This document shows, piece by piece, positions 12,324-17,568 of a stretch of 17,568 nucleotides of DNA. Below the pieces are notes generated by a model, which did no database searches, was not told the origin of the DNA, and was given only the letters and a program-made list of their open reading frames with translations. The stretch spans positions 1 through 17,568 of the forward strand of contig CAKTPQ010000033.1 in NCBI GenBank assembly GCA_934591745.1, written 5' to 3'. The DNA comes from an uncultured Oscillospiraceae bacterium (lineage in GTDB: Bacteria; Bacillota; Clostridia; Oscillospirales; Oscillospiraceae). Each line of letters starts with the position of its first letter. The stretch's first letter is position 1. A program made the position numbers and the translations under genes.

Positions 12324-14777
12324 TCAGATGGTGCGCTGCCCCACGGTGACCTGGGCGGCCTGCACCACATCGGTGATGGTGACGCGCCCGTCGCCGTTGA
12401 TGTCGGCAGCCTTCATGGCGGCTTCGTTCAGATCGCCGGCGCCGGCGGCGTAATTCTGCAGCTTCACCACATCGGTGATGGTGATGCGTCCGTCACCGGT
12501 GACGTCGCCGGTGACCACGATGGTCAGGCTGGTGCTGTCGCTGACGGCGGTCATGCCCGTGCCCACATAGCCGGAGGTGACAGCGGTCTTGCCATCATAC
12601 ACGGTGTAGCCGGAGCTGTTCAGGGTCTTGACGGAGGTGCCGGGGGCGATACCGGTCAGGAAAGCGCCGGAAGGCGTGCCGGGATCGGTGCCGCCGTTGT
12701 TTCCGCCGTTATTGCCGGGATCGGTGCCACCGTTATTGCCGGGATCGGACTTGGCGGTCTTGGTGAACTGCGCAGTGTAGGTAATGTCACTGCGGCCCAT
12801 ATAGACGGCATCGGCCACGAAAGCATCGCCGTCCTGGTCCACCCACTGCTTGAAGCTGTAGGTATACTTGCTGTCCGCTGCCTTGACGGGGTTGGGCGGG
12901 GCGGTGATAAGGTCGCCCTTGGACAGCTTGAACGTGCGCACCACGGTGTCGTCCACCTTAAAGGTGACGGTATGGAGATCACCAAACTTGGCGTACAGCG
13001 TATGGTTGGAGGCCGCCACAGGGGAGTTGGGCGAGACCTCCGTGCCGTCCTCGCGGTACCAGCCCTGGAAGCCCGTCTCATCCACGGCGGGCAGCTCACC
13101 ATAGGTGTCTGTCAGGTTGTACACGCGGCTTTCAATCACTGTCTCGCCCACCTGGAAGGCCACGATGTATTCCTCATCGGTGAGGCCGTCGGGGTCGGGA
13201 TCGGTGTTGACATCCACGGTAAAGCGGCTCTCCGCCAGCGTCACCGTACCGGCCGCGTTGGTGCCGGTGATGGCCATGGTGTACTGGCCGGCGCTGAGCT
13301 TACTGAAGGCGCAGGCGCTGTCCAGATTCCACAGGTCGTAGTAATACGCGGTGCCCTTGATGCTGCTGGAGGCGGTGAAGCCGGTGCTGCCGTCGGAGGA
13401 GGCCACCTTCACCGTAATGCTGGAGATGGGCATGCTGCTGGTGATCACACCGCGCATGGGGTAGGAGGATTTATCGGCCACCAGCTCGGTGGTGAAGTCC
13501 TCGCTGCTGGGATAGAACATGCCCTCCGTGTTCCAGGTGCTGCCGATGGCGGAAAGCTGGAGCCCAGTGGCGGCTTTGCTGTCCTTGGTGGTGGTCACGG
13601 ACTTGGCATCCAGCACCAGCAGGCGGCCGGTGCTGCGGTTTTTCAGATAATAGGGGCCATCGCCCGTCAGCTGCCACATCTGGTCGCTGCCGGAGGTGGG
13701 GGAGGCCAGCGTCACCTTGCCGCCGGCATCGGTCAGGCGCTTGCTGTCGATGCTCAGGGTGTAATAGCCGCTGGCGTAATAGGTCAGCCGGACGGCCGCA
13801 GCGCCGGAGGCCTTGGTCAGGCCGGACAGGTCGGCGGCCAGCGCCTGGTCGGTAGCGCCGTGGGGCGAGATGCGGTAATCGCCGTCGGGCAGGGGGGCTT
13901 CGGAATTGGCGTACAGCATCACCAGCGCGTCAGCCGGCTCATTGACATGCAGGCGGCGGTAGACGCTGAGCTGCACATCGCCGGAGTTGCCGCTGAAATA
14001 GGCCATGGACTGGCCGCCCACGCCGTACTTGTCGGCGGTGTCGCCGGACATGCGGTTTTTGGCGGGGGTGCCGTCCAGACGGCTGCACTCGGCGTAGATG
14101 GCCTGGATGATCTGGGCCTCGCTCTGGTTCTGGAAGCCGCCCAGCTTGTCGAAGGCGCGGAGCACCACACCGGTGGCACCGCTGCGGCCGTCGCTGCTGT
14201 TGGCACCCTGGATCACGCCGGCGCCGTGGTGTACGCTGCGGCTCCACAGCACATTCCGCAGCGCCATGGAGTAGTTATCCAGATCAAAGCTGGGGACAGC
14301 AGACTTCAGGTTGCTCAGCAGATCCGCGTAGGCGTGCGTCTCCCAGTAGTCCTTCTGGGCCTGGGTGAACTCCTCCGGATAGTCGTCGCCGATGCTGCGC
14401 CAGGTGGCGTTGAAGTTGCTGCCGTAGCCGGGAGCGTACTTGCCGCTGAGGTTATAGGCATAGGCGTCATACAGCTTGTCGCCCATATAGCGGTAGACGG
14501 AGCCGGACTTGAACTCCTGCAGCCACTGGGCAAAGCTCAGCGGCGTGCCGGCGTTGCTGGCGAACATGTAGATGCCGTAGGACGTGCCGCCCTGATCGCC
14601 CTCCACTGTGGAGTAGTAGCCGGGATCGGCGCTGTTGCCCGTTTCATAGTACTGGCTCAGATCGCCCAGCTCCGCGTCCAGCCAGTTCTTGCTGGCGGCC
14701 ATCAGCGCGGTGGCCAGCAGGCTCAACGTCAGCGCGGCGGCCAGCACCACGGCGGCGCCTTGTTTCATCCATTTCAT
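12324..14777 (-). CDS. Secreted multidomain dockerin protein with lysozyme-like N-terminal domain
   Basis: 817 residues from the ATG at 14777. A signal peptide (about 1-28) precedes a lysozyme-like module (about 30-285). Its VEGDQGGTSYGIYMFAS (58-74) and WSRSVHHGAG (178-187) resemble phage and secretion-effector muramidase-type domains with a GD-x-GG-x-SYG-x-Y motif; E59 is a candidate acid. A ricin-like beta-trefoil region (about 297-412) is followed by an Ig-like region (about 427-523) and two InlB/Listeria-Bacteroides-type repeats (about 535-672). A DPGNNGGT repeat linker (678-700) leads to a type I dockerin (about 757-814) with two Ca-binding copies, GDVTGDGRITITDVV and ADINGDGRVTITDVV. 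It probably acts outside the cell, held by the cohesin protein encoded next. A GTG at 14786 is an alternative start. Confidence 0.8.
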   Translation of the reverse strand: MKWMKQGAAVVLAAALTLSLLATALMAASKNWLDAELGDLSQYYETGNSADPGYYSTVEGDQGGTSYGIYMFASNAGTPLSFAQWLQEFKSGSVYRYMGDKLYDAYAYNLSGKYAPGYGSNFNATWRSIGDDYPEEFTQAQKDYWETHAYADLLSNLKSAVPSFDLDNYSMALRNVLWSRSVHHGAGVIQGANSSDGRSGATGVVLRAFDKLGGFQNQSEAQIIQAIYAECSRLDGTPAKNRMSGDTADKYGVGGQSMAYFSGNSGDVQLSVYRRLHVNEPADALVMLYANSEAPLPDGDYRISPHGATDQALAADLSGLTKASGAAAVRLTYYASGYYTLSIDSKRLTDAGGKVTLASPTSGSDQMWQLTGDGPYYLKNRSTGRLLVLDAKSVTTTKDSKAATGLQLSAIGSTWNTEGMFYPSSEDFTTELVADKSSYPMRGVITSSMPISSITVKVASSDGSTGFTASSSIKGTAYYYDLWNLDSACAFSKLSAGQYTMAITGTNAAGTVTLAESRFTVDVNTDPDPDGLTDEEYIVAFQVGETVIESRVYNLTDTYGELPAVDETGFQGWYREDGTEVSPNSPVAASNHTLYAKFGDLHTVTFKVDDTVVRTFKLSKGDLITAPPNPVKAADSKYTYSFKQWVDQDGDAFVADAVYMGRSDITYTAQFTKTAKSDPGNNGGTDPGNNGGNNGGTDPGTPSGAFLTGIAPGTSVKTLNSSGYTVYDGKTAVTSGYVGTGMTAVSDSTSLTIVVTGDVTGDGRITITDVVKLQNYAAGAGDLNEAAMKAADINGDGRVTITDVVQAAQVTVGQRTI
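12706..12748. repeat. 24-base period repeat encoding the Gly/Asn/Pro linker
   Basis: The 19-mer CCGTTATTGCCGGGATCGG occurs at 12706-12724 and 12730-12748, a period of 24 bases. It encodes DPGNNGGT units. A further degenerate copy lies at 12681-12705. Confidence 0.85.
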
Positions 14778-14813
14778 CGCATACACCCTGCCTTTGCAAA
14801 AAAATCGGTAGAG

Positions 14814-14829
14814 CGGTGCAGAAGCACCG
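14814..14829 (-). promoter_or_regulatory. Leader hairpin of the dockerin-cohesin operon
   Basis: CGGTGC (14814-14819) and GCACCG (14824-14829) pair over a 4-base loop inside the predicted ~70-base leader. On the minus strand a T7 run starts 9 bases after the hairpin, so an attenuator is conceivable but not canonical. Confidence 0.35.
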
Positions 14830-14854
14830 GTTGATTTACATAATAATCACTGAC

Positions 14855-14883
14855 AGTATACCATCGGTTTTTGTCGTTGTCTA
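14855..14883 (-). promoter_or_regulatory. Promoter for the dockerin-cohesin operon
   Basis: On the minus strand TAGACA (14883-14878), 17 bases, TATACT (14860-14855): 5/6 matches in both boxes. Start of transcription near 14848. Confidence 0.75.
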
Positions 14884-14946
14884 CCTGAAAAGCGGGAGAA
14901 ACACAAAAAATATGAAAAATTTGTCAGCGCCACCACAATATTTGGG

Positions 14947-14975
14947 TAGAAATGCGGGGAGAAATATCGTATAAT
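14947..14975 (+). promoter_or_regulatory. Promoter for the DUF4015-type protein gene
   Basis: TAGAAA (14947-14952; 4/6), 17 bases, perfect TATAAT (14970-14975). Start near 14982, 35 bases before the ATG. It is arranged back to back with the dockerin operon promoter, the two -35 boxes being about 63 bases apart. Confidence 0.75.
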
Positions 14976-15016
14976 GACCTGCACGAGATCAAAAGAGCAC
15001 AAGGAGAGTTACGCTT

Positions 15017-16687
15017 ATGTCAACAAAAGAGAGAGCCGGCAGAAAGGGCAGCGCGGCGGGGATCATCATCGTTCTGCTGTGTCTGACGGGACTGGCCTGC
15101 CTGGGCGTGTATATTTACCGCCAGCAGCTGCCGCCCCCGGCGCCGGAGACGGCGGTGGGCTATGCGGCATCCCCGGAGGAGTCCGTCCTTGTATATGACG
15201 AGGAGGGGGCGGTGCTGGGTTCCCTGACCCGGGGCGCGGAGGTACACTATGTGCTGGCGGATATGGACAGCGACAGCGCCTACGTCCGCGTGGTCAACGG
15301 CGAGACGTATGTCCTGCTGGAAAAGCAGCGTCTGGCCCAGCGCTATGAGGACGCGGTACAGGTGGATACGGTGTACGCCCTGCGGGGCATGAGCCTGGTG
15401 GATGAGACGGGGGCTGTCCCCGGCTGTGCCGTGGAAAAGGGCGTGGCCCTGACCGTTACCGGCTTTGATGGGCTGGATGGGGACGGCGCGGTGCTGCGCT
15501 GGCGCGTATCCTGCGGCCGGGGCGAGGGCTATATCGCCGCCGCCAACGTCCGCATGACGGAGGAGGAAGCGCTGGCCCAGTATGACGAGACGCTGTACCG
15601 GCTCCACGCCTCCCGGGGCGACAGCTGGGGCGGCGGCGACGCGGCGGGGCTGGACTACTATCCCGTGGAGAAGGGACCCATCGCCGGCAACGACATGCCG
15701 GACGAGGTGCGGGCGCTGTATCTCAACGGCTCGGCCGTCCAGTACGCCGACAGCTACCTCCGGGTGGCGGAGGGCAGCGGCGTCAACGCCTTTGTGGTGG
15801 ACATCGTGGACGGCACCGCCGTGTCCTACGCCTCACCGGTGATGCAGCGGTACAGCCCGTCGGCCTACGCGGCGGCCATGGACACCATGGAGGGCTTCCG
15901 GGCCAACGTCCAGAAGCTGAAGGACGCGGGATACTACCTTATCGGCCGCATCACCGTGTTCAACGACGCCCATCTGGCGGCGGACCATCCGGAGCAGGTC
16001 ATCTGCGACCTGAACGGCACGCCTTTGCAGATCAGCCATATGTACTGGCCCAGTGCCTACGACCGCACGGTGTGGCAGTACAAGGTGGATCTGGCGCTGG
16101 AGGCAGCGGCGCTGGGCTTCAACGAGATCCAGTTCGACTATATCCGCTTCCCCGACGGGGCCTATAACTACGAGAAGGCCGGCACCATCGACTACCGCAA
16201 TACCTACGGCGAGAGCAAGGCCCAGGCGGTGCAGCGGTTCCTGCTGTACGCGGCGGAGCGGCTCCACAGCGCCGGGTACTATCTGTCCGGCGATGTATTC
16301 GGCGAGTGCGCCAATCCCTACGTCACCGCCTGCGGCCAGTACTGGCCGGCTATCAGCGCGGCGGTGGACGCCATTTCCGGGATGCCCTACCCCGATCATT
16401 ACAGCGCGCAGGGCGACTATAAGCCGTGGGAGCATCCCTATGATACGGTGCATATGTTCGGCGCAGCGGCGGCGGAGCGTCAGGCGGAGACAGTCTCTCC
16501 CGGCGCGGTGCGCACCTGGATCCAGGCGTACAACGCCCTGTGGGAGCCGTATAACACCTACGGCGAGGCAGAGGTGGCGGCGGAGGTCAAGGCTCTGCGG
16601 GATACCGGCTGCACCGGCGGCTTCATGACGTGGAACGGCGGCTCGGACATCAACAAGTACCAGAGCATCATCGGCGCGCTGCGCTGA
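15017..16687 (+). CDS. Membrane-anchored DUF4015-type putative glycoside hydrolase
   Basis: 556 residues. After a short basic N-terminus, a single transmembrane anchor (about 13-34) is followed by a Pro-rich linker. Two beta-rich regions (about 55-185) look like SH3-type or similar wall-binding folds. The DUF4015 TIM-barrel-like module spans about 230-553, with NAFVVDIVDG (257-266), EIQFDYIRFPDG (370-381), SGDVFGE (424-430), a MPYPDHY segment (456-462) and GGFMTWNGGSD near the end. The family is classed as putative glycoside hydrolase; I know of no well established substrate for it. The ATG at 15017 follows AAGGAGAG by 8 bases. It is divergent from the dockerin-cohesin operon, and both encode surface proteins. 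No sortase signal or dockerin is present. Confidence 0.87.
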   Translation: MSTKERAGRKGSAAGIIIVLLCLTGLACLGVYIYRQQLPPPAPETAVGYAASPEESVLVYDEEGAVLGSLTRGAEVHYVLADMDSDSAYVRVVNGETYVLLEKQRLAQRYEDAVQVDTVYALRGMSLVDETGAVPGCAVEKGVALTVTGFDGLDGDGAVLRWRVSCGRGEGYIAAANVRMTEEEALAQYDETLYRLHASRGDSWGGGDAAGLDYYPVEKGPIAGNDMPDEVRALYLNGSAVQYADSYLRVAEGSGVNAFVVDIVDGTAVSYASPVMQRYSPSAYAAAMDTMEGFRANVQKLKDAGYYLIGRITVFNDAHLAADHPEQVICDLNGTPLQISHMYWPSAYDRTVWQYKVDLALEAAALGFNEIQFDYIRFPDGAYNYEKAGTIDYRNTYGESKAQAVQRFLLYAAERLHSAGYYLSGDVFGECANPYVTACGQYWPAISAAVDAISGMPYPDHYSAQGDYKPWEHPYDTVHMFGAAAAERQAETVSPGAVRTWIQAYNALWEPYNTYGEAEVAAEVKALRDTGCTGGFMTWNGGSDINKYQSIIGALR

Positions 16688-16737
16688 ATGGCGGCTTCTG
16701 GGCGGACAGCCCCGGCAAAAGGAACTGCAAAACGGAA

Positions 16738-16771
16738 AAGAGGCCGTCCGGCATGCGCCGGACGGCCTCTT
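16738..16771. terminator. Bidirectional terminator between the DUF4015-type gene and buk
   Basis: A 15-bp perfect stem (16738-16752 with 16757-16771; core GGCCGTCCGGC/GCCGGACGGCC) with a 4-base loop. It lies between the convergent stops at 16687 and 16786. The A-rich left flank gives a T-rich tail for the minus transcript. Confidence 0.88.
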
Positions 16772-16785
16772 GTATGCTTCTATGC

Positions 16786-17568
16786 TCAGTTGTTGTCCTC
16801 GGGACGGGGACGGCGGTACTCCTGGGCCTTCTCCTCGCCGCGCAGTACGCGCAGCGCGCCCTGGGCCAGCGCCAGCAGCTCGTCCTCGCCGGGGTAGACG
16901 GTGATGGGGGCGATCCAGCCGACCATCTCGGAGATGGCGTCCACCGTCTCCTTGCCATAGGCGATGCCGCCGGTGAGGATGATCTGATCCACCTTGCCGT
17001 GCATAACGGCGGCCATGGCGCCGATCTCCTTGCCGATCTGATAGTGGAACGCGTCCACCACACCGGCGATCTTCTTATCGTGTTCGGCCTGCGCCAGCAG
17101 ATAGCGCATATCGTTGGAGCCGGTGTAGGCCACCAGACCGCCGCGGCCGGAGAGCATGCGGTGCATCTCCCCCTCGGTGTACTTGCCGGAGAAGCACTGC
17201 TTCACCAGCTGGCCGGTGGGCAGGGAGCCGGAGCGCTCGGGAGAGAAGGGACCCTCGCCGTCCAGTGCGTTCTGGGTGTCCACCACGCTGCCCTTCATGT
17301 GGGCGCCGATGGAAACGCCGCCGCCCATGTGGCAGACGATGAGGTTCAGCTCCTCATATTTCTTGCCCTGCTCCTTGGCAAAGCGCTTGGCCACGGCCTT
17401 CTGGTTCAGGGCGTGGAAAATGCTGACACGCTGGAACAGGGGATGACCGGCATAGCGCGCCACATCAGCCATCTCATCGATGACCACAGGGTCAACGATG
17501 TAGGAGGGGATGCCCAGCTCGTCGCCGATCTCGCGGGCGATCAGGCCGCCCAGGTTGGAGGCGTGCTG
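16786..17568 (-). CDS. buk: Butyrate kinase (C-terminal part, cut by window edge)
   Basis: The last 260 residues of butyrate kinase are present; the start lies beyond the right edge. The reading frame is open from 17568. Typical segments in order are [88 protein letters not shown] and [19 protein letters not shown]. These belong to the acetate/butyrate kinase fold (ASKHA ATPases). The enzyme forms butyrate and ATP from butyryl phosphate and ADP in the cytoplasm. The usual partner gene, phosphotransbutyrylase (ptb), would lie upstream, outside the window. Related branched-chain fatty acid kinases cannot be fully excluded. Confidence 0.94.
   Translation of the reverse strand, partial: QHASNLGGLIAREIGDELGIPSYIVDPVVIDEMADVARYAGHPLFQRVSIFHALNQKAVAKRFAKEQGKKYEELNLIVCHMGGGVSIGAHMKGSVVDTQNALDGEGPFSPERSGSLPTGQLVKQCFSGKYTEGEMHRMLSGRGGLVAYTGSNDMRYLLAQAEHDKKIAGVVDAFHYQIGKEIGAMAAVMHGKVDQIILTGGIAYGKETVDAISEMVGWIAPITVYPGEDELLALAQGALRVLRGEEKAQEYRRPRPEDNN

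Noticed and set aside
12676..12750. Possible CRISPR-like array from spaced direct repeats
   Set aside because: The repeats are in frame, have a 24-base period and encode a Gly/Asn/Pro linker in a clear protein.
12126..14834. 902-residue open frame on the plus strand opposite the dockerin gene
   Set aside because: Low-complexity Gly/Ala/Val/His sequence without recognisable motifs; the opposite strand has a signal peptide, several domains and a dockerin.

Overview
The window looks like chromosome from a GC-rich, anaerobic, Gram-positive gut-type Clostridium relative, most plausibly an Oscillospiraceae/Flavonifractor-like butyrate producer. The basis is a single-chain pyruvate:ferredoxin oxidoreductase, a butyrate kinase, a class B sortase, a cohesin/dockerin pair, strong AAGGAGG-type ribosome binding sites and consensus sigma-A promoters. 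The genus assignment is inference; no rRNA is present. I saw no tRNA or rRNA gene, CRISPR array, insertion sequence or phage gene.

Layout. 1-1774 (minus): a YifB/ComM-type AAA+ ATPase followed 14 bases later by the start of thiI, which runs off the left edge. 1775-2151: an intergenic region with a good plus promoter and a ~150-nt, two-hairpin leader. 2152-5775 (plus): nifJ, closed by a strong terminator. 5969-7259 (plus): a promoter, then a class B sortase and a PaaI-like hotdog thioesterase overlapping by 4 bases, ending in a 16-bp terminator shared with the convergent gene. 7309-8526 (minus) and 8654-10375 (plus): a divergent pair made of a homocysteine S-methyltransferase and a UroD-type methyltransferase fused to a corrinoid (B12) protein. 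Their two predicted promoters face each other and overlap, and each is overlaid by a perfect inverted repeat. 10451-10636 (plus): a 61-residue, two-helix membrane protein. 10705-14777 (minus): a two-gene operon encoding first a secreted multidomain dockerin protein with a lysozyme-like N-terminal domain, then a membrane-anchored single-cohesin protein. 15017-16687 (plus): a membrane-anchored DUF4015-type putative glycoside hydrolase, divergent from that operon. 16786-17568 (minus): butyrate kinase, cut by the right edge.

How the genes may work together. nifJ makes acetyl-CoA and reduced ferredoxin, and butyrate kinase sits at the ATP-yielding end of butyrate formation; both are core fermentation genes. 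The divergent methyltransferase pair has the parts of a split, modified methionine synthase: a homocysteine domain on one chain, a B12 domain on the other, and a UroD-type methyltransferase in place of the methyl-tetrahydrofolate domain. This suggests methyl transfer from an unknown small methyl donor to homocysteine through a corrinoid. The dockerin and cohesin operon looks like a minimal surface complex with one receptor and one enzyme, possibly acting on peptidoglycan or another glycan, next to a further surface hydrolase. These two systems are the most interesting parts of the window.
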